From: a virus
Length of the DNA stretch: 64,000 nt
Direction: 5' to 3' (one strand)
IMG/VR virus record: IMGVR_UViG_3300034061_005227
Span: 34,378 to 98,377 of that record
The notes under the pieces were generated by a model that had not been told where the DNA came from, searched no databases, and saw only the letters and a program-made list of their open reading frames with translations. Numbering within the stretch: position 1 is the stretch's first letter; the number at the start of each line of letters is the position of its first letter. Below, in pieces: positions 51,339-59,705 of this stretch. The translations under genes and the position numbers were made by a program.

Positions 51339-51615
51339 CTTTTTGTTCTTCAGTTTTCTTTTCTTTTTGGATTTGGTGAATAATATAACCTGAGATTGCA
51401 AACTCAACACCTGCCCACATAATCAAATCAGTCATTGTTAGAACTGAATGTTTTTCTAATAAAAAGAAAATCATTCCCCATTGTGCAATGATGAAAGCGA
51501 TTCCGGACTCAATCCTTTTTTTGGAAAAAAATGATTCTTTAGATGAATACATATTAGTAACTTCTCTAATTAACCATTTAATATTTTCCCATCCGAAAAA
51601 TAGTTTGTTTTTCAT
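51319..51615 (-). CDS. Holin-like membrane protein, 98 aa
   Basis: Basic N-terminus, two hydrophobic helices (about 35-52 and 60-80; GIAFIIAQWGMIFFLL, MWAGVEFAISGYIIH) and a highly charged C-tail (KEKKTEEQKEETPNE), the build of class II holins. It shares overall design with the 95-aa protein at 10014. Function inferred from topology only. Confidence 0.5.
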   Translation of the reverse strand: MKNKLFFGWENIKWLIREVTNMYSSKESFFSKKRIESGIAFIIAQWGMIFFLLEKHSVLTMTDLIMWAGVEFAISGYIIHQIQKEKKTEEQKEETPNE

Positions 51616-51645
51616 AGTAAATTTTCTTAATAAATAGGATATAAA

Positions 51646-51679
51646 AGAAAAAGAGGACGTAGCGATGTCCTCTTTTTTT
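51646..51679 (-). terminator. Intrinsic terminator
   Basis: 9-bp stem AAAGAGGAC/GTCCTCTTT behind the leftward 175-aa gene; T runs on both strands. Confidence 0.85.
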
Positions 51680-51680
51680 G

Positions 51681-51726
51681 TTGCCGTAACAGCAAACGGT
51701 CCTAATAGTCCTCCTAAGAGGTTAGA
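51681..51726 (-). ncRNA. Structured 3' untranslated segment
   Basis: Between a stop codon and a terminator: two short hairpins (CCGT/ACGG with 8-nt loop; CCTC/GAGG with 4-nt loop) plus possible CTAA/TTAG pairing. Like the segment at 61431. Could be a stabilising 3' end or part of a small RNA; weak evidence. Confidence 0.25.
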
Positions 51727-52254
51727 TTATTCACCTTTAACTAAAGCCAAAGCTCTTTTCAGGTATTCTTTCGCTCTTGGTGATGGAGTTAATTCATCAT
51801 CTTTAGTTTGAAGATTTAAAACTCTCTCAATATCTTTAACAAGTTCAGTTCCGTGTTCGTTTTCTTTGTATAATTCAATAATTTTGTCCATAGCTTTATT
51901 ACAACCACCTGTTGTTTCATCGTAATAATTTTTGTTTCTGAACTTATTTAAATGGTGCATCATATCGTAAGCTAAGTGAGAACCACCATCTTTGATGTCT
52001 TTGAATAATCTTAAATTATTCAAAATACCTAAAGTATCTACCATAGAATTAACTCCCATTTTTCTTTTTGTAACACCAGGTGCGTATGTTACATACTCTC
52101 CAGCATTTCCTACAATTTCCTCCAATGGCATAATATTTTCAGGAACACATCTAACTTTTTTTTCTTCCTTTGGTTCAGACGTTTCCATTTGTTCCATTAA
52201 TTTTTGTCGGATAACTTTACGTATATTAGATTCTTTTATATTGTAACCTTTCAT
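51727..52254 (-). CDS. Leader-tagged protein, 175 aa
   Basis: Family B-like N-terminus (MKGYNIKESNIRKVIRQKLM then EQME) followed by an acidic/basic linker and a helical domain with two cysteines. No family recognised. Late box 14 bases upstream on the same strand; ends in a structured 3' segment and terminator. Confidence 0.6.
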   Translation of the reverse strand: MKGYNIKESNIRKVIRQKLMEQMETSEPKEEKKVRCVPENIMPLEEIVGNAGEYVTYAPGVTKRKMGVNSMVDTLGILNNLRLFKDIKDGGSHLAYDMMHHLNKFRNKNYYDETTGGCNKAMDKIIELYKENEHGTELVKDIERVLNLQTKDDELTPSPRAKEYLKRALALVKGE

Positions 52255-52268
52255 AAACTTTTTTCTTT

Positions 52269-52276
52269 ATAAATAT
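52269..52276 (-). promoter_or_regulatory. Late-type box ATATTTAT
   Basis: Minus strand, 14 bases before the start at 52254. Confidence 0.6.
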
Positions 52277-52304
52277 AACAAGATTAACAAAATAAAAAAA
52301 TCCC

Positions 52305-52535
52305 TCAATCGATGGACTCATCTTTTTTTTCTATTACTTTTTCTATTTTTTTGTTATTCAATAAATGGTCAATCCATATATCAAAAATTAAAAAATAAAT
52401 CCACCAAGTTAATAATGAAATAGGATATGTTTCGGGATAATAATAAGTCATACACATTAGATAAAATACTTTAGCAAAAATGTATATTCTTATAAAGGTA
52501 TGAACGATTAAAAATAAAATTAGTAACATAGTCAT
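52305..52535 (-). CDS. Small membrane protein, 76 aa
   Basis: Two hydrophobic segments (residues ~3-22 and ~38-56) and a charged C-tail (KKIEKVIEKKDESID). No family recognised. Confidence 0.5.
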   Translation of the reverse strand: MTMLLILFLIVHTFIRIYIFAKVFYLMCMTYYYPETYPISLLTWWIYFLIFDIWIDHLLNNKKIEKVIEKKDESID

Positions 52536-52575
52536 TTATTAATTGTGATTATAAAATATCATTACTAATATAAGG

Positions 52576-52584
52576 ATATTTATT
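52576..52584 (+). promoter_or_regulatory. Late-type box ATATTTATT
   Basis: 15 bases before the ATG at 52600. Confidence 0.6.
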
Positions 52585-52599
52585 TTAAAAACAAAATAT

Positions 52600-53226
52600 A
52601 TGAGTACCAAGTTAGATAACTTAATAAAGAAAGTTCTAAGAGAATCACTAAATCCGGTAATGAAATTGACTGAACATTGTATGATTTCTGAGGATTTAAA
52701 ATATCATTTGGAAAATAAGATTCCATTGAATGAAAATATTTTTAGAATATACTCTGAGAAATATTTTAAGTTAATTAATGAGGTAAGAAACTTATATTAT
52801 GATGGTAAAATAGAATTGAATGAAGAGGACACTTGGTTGGTTGAGTCAGATTTAGGTAAAAAAGTTTTATTAGAAAATGGGGATGAGGTATGGTTAGATG
52901 CTCCAATGTATGAAGAGGAAGTTGAAGAATTATTGTTTGAAGCAAAACATCACGGAAAAAATGTTAAACTTAATTCACCATTTAGAACACCAGGAGGACC
53001 TAAAAAGTTTGCGGTATATGTTAAAACACCAAAAGGAACAATCAAGAAAGTAACATTTGGTGACCCCAACCTAAAGGTGAGAAATAGAAATCCAAAAGCA
53101 GCAAAATCATTTAGAGCAAGACATAAGTGTGACCAAAAGAAAGATAGAACAACTGCTGGTTATTGGAGTTGTAATGTTGGTCGACACGCAAAAAAATTGG
53201 GTTTAAAGTCAAGTGCTAGTTGGTAA
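52600..53226 (+). CDS. Leader-tagged protein with phage FGDP/RARH-type domain, 208 aa
   Basis: Family B-like leader (MSTKLDNLIKKVLRESLNPV, LRE site). The C-terminal ~80 residues have KFAVYVKTPKGTIKKVTFGD, then SFRARHKCDQKKD and GYWSCNVGRH. I recognise the combination (strand pair, FGDPN, FRARHxC, YWSC) as a domain seen in many T4-like and marine phages near capsid-assembly genes, with a likely structural zinc site. Ends in a TAATG overlap with the cupin gene. Confidence 0.65.
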   Translation: MSTKLDNLIKKVLRESLNPVMKLTEHCMISEDLKYHLENKIPLNENIFRIYSEKYFKLINEVRNLYYDGKIELNEEDTWLVESDLGKKVLLENGDEVWLDAPMYEEEVEELLFEAKHHGKNVKLNSPFRTPGGPKKFAVYVKTPKGTIKKVTFGDPNLKVRNRNPKAAKSFRARHKCDQKKDRTTAGYWSCNVGRHAKKLGLKSSASW

Positions 53227-53495
53227 TGGAAAAACTACCTTTCGAACAAGAAATAATTGGTAATAAACGATTAAGAACATTTTCACCTGATGTTGACGAT
53301 GAGGAATTAAAATGGCATCGTGATAGGGAAAATAGATTAGTTGAAATATTGGATGGGGATGATTGGTTTTTACAAATGGACAACGAATTCCCTAAAAAAT
53401 TAGTTATTGGTGAAAAGTATTATATACCTGAAGGTGTATATCATAGAGTAATAAAAGGTAATCAAGAATTAAAAGTCCTGATTACCTTTGTTTGA
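53226..53495 (+). CDS. Small cupin-like protein, 89 aa
   Basis: ATG at 53226 in a TAATG overlap. The sequence KWHRDRENRLVEILDGDDWF, FPKKLVIGEKYYIPEGVYHR follows the small-cupin pattern (HxxxxE, G...P-x-G-x-x-H), a metal-binding jelly-roll. Enzyme or ligand binder; substrate unknown. Convergent with the GMP-reductase-like gene, whose stop is 3 bases away. Confidence 0.65.
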   Translation: MEKLPFEQEIIGNKRLRTFSPDVDDEELKWHRDRENRLVEILDGDDWFLQMDNEFPKKLVIGEKYYIPEGVYHRVIKGNQELKVLITFV

Positions 53496-53497
53496 TA

Positions 53498-54523
53498 TTA
53501 CTTATTAAATCTTTTCAAAGCATTTTCTGTTATAAACACATATTCGGTTTCTTTGAGCTCCTCAAGTGTTTTTGAATTAGTATAAGACATTGCTGATTTT
53601 AGATAGTCTACAAGATTTTCAATCCATTTATCTAATGTATATTCTACCTTATTGTATTTCGTAATACCCTCAGATGTAATCAACTTATTTTTACCCCACT
53701 TTCTTTGTACTTCTTTTGTACTCATTCCTCTAAATTTCTTATACATAAACTTTCTAAGGAATTTGAAATTATTCCAAACATATTTGGAGGTATTTTCATT
53801 TAATGGAATGAGTTTACCTAAATAAACAGGAGAACAAGATTCCAATGTTTTGTTTAATACTCCACCTAACATCACATAATCGGCACCAAGGGCTAATGCT
53901 TTGATAATATCATCATAGTTTCTAAATCCACCATCAGCAACAATATTTGTTGTATAACCTCTTTTCTTTTTGATGTTATAACACTCTGATATTAAAGAAG
54001 CCATTGGATAATGCACACCAGTATTTGCTGAAGTTAAACATCCTGAACCACCACCAATACCAACTCTAATATAATCGACACCAAGTTCGGCAAATAACTC
54101 GTATGTATTAGGATTTGCAATATTTCCAATCATTAATTGGTTTGTACTTTTCATATTTTCAGTGAAATACTTACACAAGTCATATAGTTTTGACATATGA
54201 CCATTTGCAATATCAACCAATATCCTTTTTTGATGAACCATAGTACCATAAGTTTTATGTTTATGTATCATTAATTCAAAGTCTGATAAAGAAATTGACC
54301 AAAATGTATTGTCGTAGTATGGCCTTTCACCTCTAGGTAAACATACCTCAAGGTTTTCATCTAGGAATATTTCGTAATTTTCTTTGTTAACTACAGTGTC
54401 CATTGGACTAACTATGATTGGGAGAGACCCCTCTGGTGTGAAAATATTAATTTCACTTCTTGATGATATTGTGGAAATTGTTTCAGGAACTAGTGTAATG
54501 TCCTTAAAGTCGAATTTTTGCAT
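53498..54523 (-). CDS. IMP dehydrogenase/GMP reductase-like enzyme, 341 aa
   Basis: A (beta/alpha)8 barrel of the IMPDH/GMPR family: start FDFKDITLVPETIST, IIVSPMDTVV, MIGNIANPNTYELFAELGVD, VGIGGGSGCLTS with the catalytic loop cysteine, and IVADGGFRNYDDIIKALALG then DYVMLGGVL. It lacks CBS domains, so it is nearer GMP reductase in size. It would interconvert purine nucleotides during phage growth. Start is typical. No neighbouring purine genes. Confidence 0.8.
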   Translation of the reverse strand: MQKFDFKDITLVPETISTISSRSEINIFTPEGSLPIIVSPMDTVVNKENYEIFLDENLEVCLPRGERPYYDNTFWSISLSDFELMIHKHKTYGTMVHQKRILVDIANGHMSKLYDLCKYFTENMKSTNQLMIGNIANPNTYELFAELGVDYIRVGIGGGSGCLTSANTGVHYPMASLISECYNIKKKRGYTTNIVADGGFRNYDDIIKALALGADYVMLGGVLNKTLESCSPVYLGKLIPLNENTSKYVWNNFKFLRKFMYKKFRGMSTKEVQRKWGKNKLITSEGITKYNKVEYTLDKWIENLVDYLKSAMSYTNSKTLEELKETEYVFITENALKRFNK

Positions 54524-54575
54524 AATTTATCCTTTTTGATTTAAGGATAAAATATAAATCTTGAAAACTCAAATA

Positions 54576-55199
54576 TTATGATTTGAATCTTTTAACTAAT
54601 TTGGATAATAATTCTTTGAAGATGATACCTGAAAGTGTTAAACCTGTAAAACTAATAATTCTGATAGCTAATTGTTTCAAATCCACATTTTCAGTACTTC
54701 CATCTTCAACCATTTGATATATCATAGGTAATATTGGGATAATAAAAGTATAGCTTAACATATTTGTTATTTTGTGGAAAGTTAAACCCAAGCTATCAAT
54801 AAAATTGATAAATGTATTTGTGAATGTATCAGTTTTTTTCAATATTCTATCAAAAATCCCACTCAAACCATCCTCTTGTATTTTTGTATAGATTTTTGTA
54901 ACAATTTTTTTGTTGTCTATAAAATATGTTGCAATTATACCAATCAAAATTAAAACTAACTCGTTCTCATCAATCTCAGGATATTTTCCTCTTACGAAAT
55001 CTTCAACAGGACCCATAAAACCACCAATACCAGCACCCCAAGTTAATAAAAATTGTAAGTTCATACCAATTTGGTCTTGAGCTTCATTTACAATTTTTTT
55101 TACCCTTTCAGTATTTTGTTTGATTAAATTACCAAGTTCCTCACCAGTACTTTCAGTGATAATTATTCTTTTTTGTTGTTCGGTGATTATAATTTTCAT
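54576..55199 (-). CDS. Leader-tagged membrane protein, 207 aa
   Basis: ATG at 55199 gives the family D leader MKIIITEQQKRIIITESTG; the longer start at 55232 would begin over the promoter palindrome. Four hydrophobic segments (about 45-60, 78-96, 143-162 and 178-198) with basic connecting loops. No family recognised. A tagged polytopic membrane protein is unexpected for head packaging and may be an inner-membrane entry protein. Confidence 0.55.
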   Translation of the reverse strand: MKIIITEQQKRIIITESTGEELGNLIKQNTERVKKIVNEAQDQIGMNLQFLLTWGAGIGGFMGPVEDFVRGKYPEIDENELVLILIGIIATYFIDNKKIVTKIYTKIQEDGLSGIFDRILKKTDTFTNTFINFIDSLGLTFHKITNMLSYTFIIPILPMIYQMVEDGSTENVDLKQLAIRIISFTGLTLSGIIFKELLSKLVKRFKS

Positions 55200-55203
55200 A
55201 ATA

Positions 55204-55227
55204 ATAAATATTGTATAAATATTTATA
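55204..55227. promoter_or_regulatory. Bidirectional late promoter palindrome
   Basis: TATAAATATTTATA (55214-55227) is a perfect palindrome with the late box on both strands: ATATTTATA rightward (55219-55227) for 55243; ATATTTAT leftward (55215-55222, and again 55204-55211) for 55199. Confidence 0.65.
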
Positions 55228-55242
55228 TACAAAACTAAAATT

Positions 55243-55539
55243 ATGATTAATCCAGAATTAAAGGTTGGTGATAGAGTTATTCTACTAACTATGGAAGGTG
55301 AACCAAATATGACTTACGAAGGAGGTGTTGTTGTTCCTATAGATAAGTTTAATAATCCATATGTAGTTGTGTTTGGACACAAACAATATAATGTCAAATG
55401 GGATAATGGCAGAACTTATAATTTATTAGAAGATGCTGATAAGTGGATGTATGAAAAAGATTTTAACAAAAAAAAGAAAAAGAAAAAAATAGAAGAAAGT
55501 TATACCATAACAAAAAAACAATTATTGGATAACATTTGA
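55243..55539 (+). CDS. SH3-like small protein, 98 aa
   Basis: The N-terminal ~65 residues look like a small beta-barrel (VGDRVILLTMEGEPNM, YVVVFGHKQYNVKWDNGRTY), then a lysine run (NKKKKKKKIEE) and a C-terminal ITKKQLLDNI. No leader. No family recognised; may bind nucleic acid through the basic tail. Confidence 0.6.
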   Translation: MINPELKVGDRVILLTMEGEPNMTYEGGVVVPIDKFNNPYVVVFGHKQYNVKWDNGRTYNLLEDADKWMYEKDFNKKKKKKKIEESYTITKKQLLDNI

Positions 55540-55558
55540 TTAAACAAAATAGTTTATA

Positions 55559-55567
55559 GTATTTATT
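55559..55567 (+). promoter_or_regulatory. Late-type box GTATTTATT
   Basis: 13 bases before the ATG at 55581; probably drives the pilot-protein operon to 59684. Confidence 0.55.
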
Positions 55568-55580
55568 AAAAAAAAACAAT

Positions 55581-57047
55581 ATGCAAAAGTTTATAATTTC
55601 TGAATCAGATAGAAGTCATATTTTAAATTTATATGGTATCGTAAAGGATGAGGTAAGACCTTTACAAAAATTGTTAGAGTGTAAGTACACACCTGATGGA
55701 AAATATATTATGTATGAAAACAAAATATATTCTTGTCAAACAGGTGAAGAAGTTCCAATTATGGAAGGTTGGAGTATCAGTGATATTCTTCATACAGGGG
55801 CTGATTTATTGTCTGCTGGAATGGACTTCGTAATTCCCGGTTCAGGAGCTATCGTAGATGCTTTGAATGCCCTCAGTTACATTATAGAAGCTCAATTTAA
55901 ACCTGCTGAGGAGAGAGATTCACTATACACTATGGCAGCAATAACTTTTGCTTTTGTAATATTACCCGGTCCACTACAAGCTGTTGCCCCAGTTTTAAAA
56001 AATGCAATAAAAACAGGTAGAGGATTTGCTTCAAAGGCTGTTTTGGGCGCGTTAGAAATTATTGGAAAAAATTTAGGAACAATTCTTGGTGGTATAAAAA
56101 ATTTACTTCAAAAAGCATTACAATCAAAGTTAGCTAGAAATATTTTAGGTAAACATGGAGATAATATATCCAAGTATATTCAAAAATTTTACGATAGAGT
56201 AAAAACTATTTTTGATGGTGTTTTGGCAAAAGCTAAAGGTACAAAAACACCTGGAGTTAAAGCCACTGCCGATGATGTTGTTAAAAAACCTGGTTTGTTG
56301 AAAACAACAGCAAAAGAACTAGGACAACTAACATTAAGTAAACAACTTAAAGTTAGGTTGCAAAACTTCTTTAAAAAATTACCAAAAATAAAAAGTGGTC
56401 CTCTTTTTTTGAGGAAGTTGGGGTTTGTTCCTGGTAAAACTTATCGTTTAAAAGGTGCTGCCTTCAAAACGGACAAAATAATGATTGATAATGTCACCGA
56501 TTCTAAAGTACTTGTTACTTATATTTCAAAAAATGGTGAAAAAATACCCGCAGAAATGTCTATCGAGAAATTTACGAAAGATGCCATTGGAGCACCTTGG
56601 AGTAGAAGAGGGTATTCTGTTGCAGTTCCATTTTTTGTCAAAAGAACTGCTGATTTGTTAAATAGTGATGGTAGTGATATAAATTATGATATACTAAATA
56701 GTATACCTGATGCTAACCCTGACCAAACATCTGCAGAATCATTAGCATTTATGGGTGAAGAGGTTGCTGAATTTGAAGGTGATACTGGTGCTTACACTAT
56801 TCAAGGGAATGTAAAAACATTCCAAGATGGGTTACAATTGTTAGGATATAAGTTAGCTAGATTTGGTGCGGATGGAAAATTTGGTGCTGAAACACAAGAA
56901 CAATTAAAAAAATTCCAAACAGATAATGGATTAACAACCTCAATTGGTAAAATGGATAGATTGACAGCGAAAAAAATAGCTGAATTACTAAAAACAAAAA
57001 ATATTCCTAATTCTCAGGAAATACAAAATCAACTTAATAAAATTTAA
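55581..57047 (+). CDS. Leader-tagged pilot-like protein with peptidoglycan-binding domain, 488 aa
   Basis: Family E leader (MQKFIISESDRSHILNLYGI, then VKDE). Next a small domain with two cysteines (about 35-60), then a hydrophobic Gly/Ala-rich region (about 70-190; SAGMDFVIPGSGAIVDALNA, FAFVILPGPLQAVAPVL) with helices able to insert in membrane. The C-terminal ~75 residues are a PG-binding-1 domain (FQDGLQLLGYKLARFGADGK, FGAETQEQLKKFQTDNG). Wall binding plus membrane-active helices suits a protein that forms or guides the DNA entry channel. Starts a six-gene rightward group. Confidence 0.65.
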   Translation: MQKFIISESDRSHILNLYGIVKDEVRPLQKLLECKYTPDGKYIMYENKIYSCQTGEEVPIMEGWSISDILHTGADLLSAGMDFVIPGSGAIVDALNALSYIIEAQFKPAEERDSLYTMAAITFAFVILPGPLQAVAPVLKNAIKTGRGFASKAVLGALEIIGKNLGTILGGIKNLLQKALQSKLARNILGKHGDNISKYIQKFYDRVKTIFDGVLAKAKGTKTPGVKATADDVVKKPGLLKTTAKELGQLTLSKQLKVRLQNFFKKLPKIKSGPLFLRKLGFVPGKTYRLKGAAFKTDKIMIDNVTDSKVLVTYISKNGEKIPAEMSIEKFTKDAIGAPWSRRGYSVAVPFFVKRTADLLNSDGSDINYDILNSIPDANPDQTSAESLAFMGEEVAEFEGDTGAYTIQGNVKTFQDGLQLLGYKLARFGADGKFGAETQEQLKKFQTDNGLTTSIGKMDRLTAKKIAELLKTKNIPNSQEIQNQLNKI

Positions 57048-57050
57048 AAT

Positions 57051-57587
57051 ATGAACGCTTATTTTTTCAAAATGAACCAAGCAGAACGAAATGATATTTT
57101 AGACCAACACAGAAAGGTTTATGATGGTTTCGTGACCACATATGGACAACAAATAAATCAACAACCATTATATGTCCAAGATTTTGCAAATGACAAACAA
57201 GGTCTTACTGTAAGTAACAAGGGTGTTGTCAAAACATATACAAATATGAATATCAACGAATCTGATGCAATGACAGGTGCAAAATACTTACCTGATATTT
57301 CATTTGATTTTGGTGGCCCTGATGATGAATTTGAGTCAGAATATGTTGGTTTTGATGGTAGAGATATGATTGGTGATAGTAGTTCTGATATGGAACACGG
57401 AACATTTGATGATGAAGATGACGAGGTTACATATGAATTACATTTTGATGATGAAGATGATGAACCATCATTCAGTAAAATTTCAGTATTGGGTTTTGAC
57501 GAAAATTTAGATGAGGAGATGGTTGAACCATTACAAGAGCAAGTCAACAAAACATTAGAAATGTTTAAAAAATTTAAAAATTACTAA
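57051..57587 (+). CDS. Family E-like leader protein, acidic, 178 aa
   Basis: Leader variant KMNQAERNDILDQHRKVYDG, like that of the 178-aa protein at 26685. Then a linker and a very acidic region (FDDEDDEVTYELHFDDEDDE) and a helical, glutamate-rich tail. It may be the paralogue of 26685, with matching length and layout. 3 bases after the pilot-like gene. Confidence 0.6.
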   Translation: MNAYFFKMNQAERNDILDQHRKVYDGFVTTYGQQINQQPLYVQDFANDKQGLTVSNKGVVKTYTNMNINESDAMTGAKYLPDISFDFGGPDDEFESEYVGFDGRDMIGDSSSDMEHGTFDDEDDEVTYELHFDDEDDEPSFSKISVLGFDENLDEEMVEPLQEQVNKTLEMFKKFKNY

Positions 57588-57588
57588 A

Positions 57589-57897
57589 ATGGAAATTGTA
57601 GAAGTAATAACATTTCATCTGAATAATTTGGAAGAAGTATTAGAAGTTACTTTTAGAACTAACACTGATTCTGAAGAAATGTGTAGAGAGACAAAAATAC
57701 CATTTATCGACATTTCTGATTTTGGTTATAAATTTCATAATGATATACCTGATGAATTATTTGAAGAAGATAATGATGAATATTATGAAGATTTTGAGGA
57801 TGATGACTTATTTGTTGATGAAAATGAAATCCTTTCATTCCTAAATGAATATTTCGTTCTATTTATAGATAAATTACCTAAACCTGAAATTTTTTAA
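57589..57897 (+). CDS. Acidic hypothetical protein, 102 aa
   Basis: Beta-rich N-terminal half (VITFHLNNLEEVLEVTFRT) and strongly acidic middle (EEDNDEYYEDFEDDD). No leader. The stop overlaps the next ATG (TAATG). No family recognised. Confidence 0.6.
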   Translation: MEIVEVITFHLNNLEEVLEVTFRTNTDSEEMCRETKIPFIDISDFGYKFHNDIPDELFEEDNDEYYEDFEDDDLFVDENEILSFLNEYFVLFIDKLPKPEIF

Positions 57898-58142
57898 TGG
57901 GACAATACGAAATAGATACTCTTATTTCTTTGATGAAAAGATACACAACCAAAAAAAATGATGGTGAAATTGATGAACAAGACGCACCAGCAGGTGGAGG
58001 TGGTACTGGTGGAGGTACAAAATACCCAACCGTTACTAAGTGGGAATCAGGCGCAACAAGGGGTTTAGCAAATCCCATTGGTTTAACTAAATGGAGAGAT
58101 GTCTATAAAATAACGAGAGGTAAAGCAAATACACTACTTTAG
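57897..58142 (+). CDS. Small conserved phage-type protein, 81 aa
   Basis: Glycine-rich linker (APAGGGGTGGGTKYP) then TVTKWESGATRGLANPIGLT with TKWRDVYKITRGKANTL. I recognise the WESG-x-x-RGxANPIG...RGKAN pattern from other large Bacteroidota-type phage contigs; function unknown. It overlaps the preceding stop and lies just before a pilot-like gene, so possibly structural. Confidence 0.55.
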   Translation: MGQYEIDTLISLMKRYTTKKNDGEIDEQDAPAGGGGTGGGTKYPTVTKWESGATRGLANPIGLTKWRDVYKITRGKANTLL

Positions 58143-58145
58143 ACA

Positions 58146-59684
58146 ATGAATACGGAATTAAAAATACAAAGTATAACATATGATTTACAATATTTTTTCA
58201 CTGATAAAGGTATTGTAAAAATTTCATTAGATGAAAATGAAAATATCCTCGAATATAACTCTCAGAATCTAAAATTAGGTCTCGATATTTTAAAGGAAAA
58301 TCTCCAAGTTAAATTTGATATGGGATTGATAAATGAGAATGATTATATTTATTCCGCAAGAAAGTTCCTATATGAATCAATGAATATTGGGAGTATCAAA
58401 AATCAAATTTCTGTGATTAATGAGTGGGAAAATAAATATGGAAAAAATCTTTTGTTTATCAATGAAAGTTCAGATAGAACTGATTTAAGAAAAGTTTTTG
58501 AAAATAGTTGGAAAGGTTTAAATACTTTATATGCTGAAAGGTTGATTGACTCACTAATATTAGAAAGAACTTGGTTACAATGGGGTTGGGATAATATAAA
58601 ATCTACGATTTCAAAAGCATTTACTTGTGCTAAAGGTAGTGGATATATTGATTGTTTTATGGAAGGTTTAAGAACAATCGCAACCTCATTTTTGGGGGTA
58701 GCTGTTTTGACTGGTGTATCATTCATCCCTGTAATAGGAACAATCCCTAACGTAATAATTTTTGGAGCGTTATTAATTTATGATATCTATAAAATGATGT
58801 CTGGAAAAAAATGGAGTATTTCAGATATCATAGTTGATATTGTATCATTATTGGCACCAGCTTTAGCTAAAGGTTTAGGAGCATATACAAAAGGTTTGAC
58901 TAACTTTTATGGATTAGGAACGTTGGCCGGGAAGGGCACATTTGGAAAAGTAATCCAAACAATTTCTAAAGGTATTGGAAAATTAGCAACTTATATTGGT
59001 GAAAGTGTAGCTTACTTTTCAAGTAAGTTAGGTATAAAATGGTTAGGTGATATGGCAAAATATGCGTATAATGGTCTTACTAAAATAAGTTCAGATATTT
59101 CAGCGGGACAAAAGGCCGCTAATAAAGAAACTAAGAAATCTGAAAAATCTAAGTCAGCTACTGAATTACTTAAAGACGTGCCTGAAAGTTGGAAAAAATA
59201 TCCTTGTGTTGCGTTGTCTAAGAATGTAAAACAAAAGAAAACAAGTGATGGTACTATAGTTTATGAAGGTGGTGGTTTTGTGTGGTTTGATAATGGTAAA
59301 AAAATTGACCCCAAAACTGAGGAGGTTTCATCATATTCTTGTACACCAGATGGAAAAGTTAAATCTGGTGAATCTGAAAAAAAATCATTAGGTTTATTTG
59401 GTGCTCTGTTAGGACCTGATGGACTGAAAAAACAAATTATGTATAATAAATGTGATGATTTCCCATTTGAAGTTGGTTGTATTAATGATAAAATAAAGAG
59501 AGTCCAAAGTTGTTTGGAAGTCACAATTGATGGTAAGTTTACACCAACATTAAAAGAAAAAATGGTGGAAAAGGGTTATGGTGAAATCCTTACAACATCA
59601 GTATATGATAAAATTATGAAAGATTGTGGTGCTGCACCTGAAGGTTCTGCATTACCTACAGCAGGATTTGCAAAAGACATATAA
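58146..59684 (+). CDS. Pilot-like membrane-active protein, 512 aa
   Basis: N-terminal ~150 residues are soluble and helical without a standard leader. A hydrophobic region (about 180-235; LGVAVLTGVSFIPVIGTIPN) and Gly/Lys-rich helices follow. The C-terminal third has four cysteines in a small domain (PCVALSKN, YSCTPDGK) and a degenerate PG-binding-like end (IKRVQSCLEVTIDGKFTPTL). Similar layout to the 488-aa protein but diverged. Its stop overlaps the promoter box of the next gene. Confidence 0.6.
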   Translation: MNTELKIQSITYDLQYFFTDKGIVKISLDENENILEYNSQNLKLGLDILKENLQVKFDMGLINENDYIYSARKFLYESMNIGSIKNQISVINEWENKYGKNLLFINESSDRTDLRKVFENSWKGLNTLYAERLIDSLILERTWLQWGWDNIKSTISKAFTCAKGSGYIDCFMEGLRTIATSFLGVAVLTGVSFIPVIGTIPNVIIFGALLIYDIYKMMSGKKWSISDIIVDIVSLLAPALAKGLGAYTKGLTNFYGLGTLAGKGTFGKVIQTISKGIGKLATYIGESVAYFSSKLGIKWLGDMAKYAYNGLTKISSDISAGQKAANKETKKSEKSKSATELLKDVPESWKKYPCVALSKNVKQKKTSDGTIVYEGGGFVWFDNGKKIDPKTEEVSSYSCTPDGKVKSGESEKKSLGLFGALLGPDGLKKQIMYNKCDDFPFEVGCINDKIKRVQSCLEVTIDGKFTPTLKEKMVEKGYGEILTTSVYDKIMKDCGAAPEGSALPTAGFAKDI

Positions 59685-59692
59685 TATTTATA
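59684..59692 (+). promoter_or_regulatory. Late-type box ATATTTATA
   Basis: 13 bases before the ATG at 59706. Confidence 0.6.
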
Positions 59693-59705
59693 GTTAAATT
59701 AGGAT

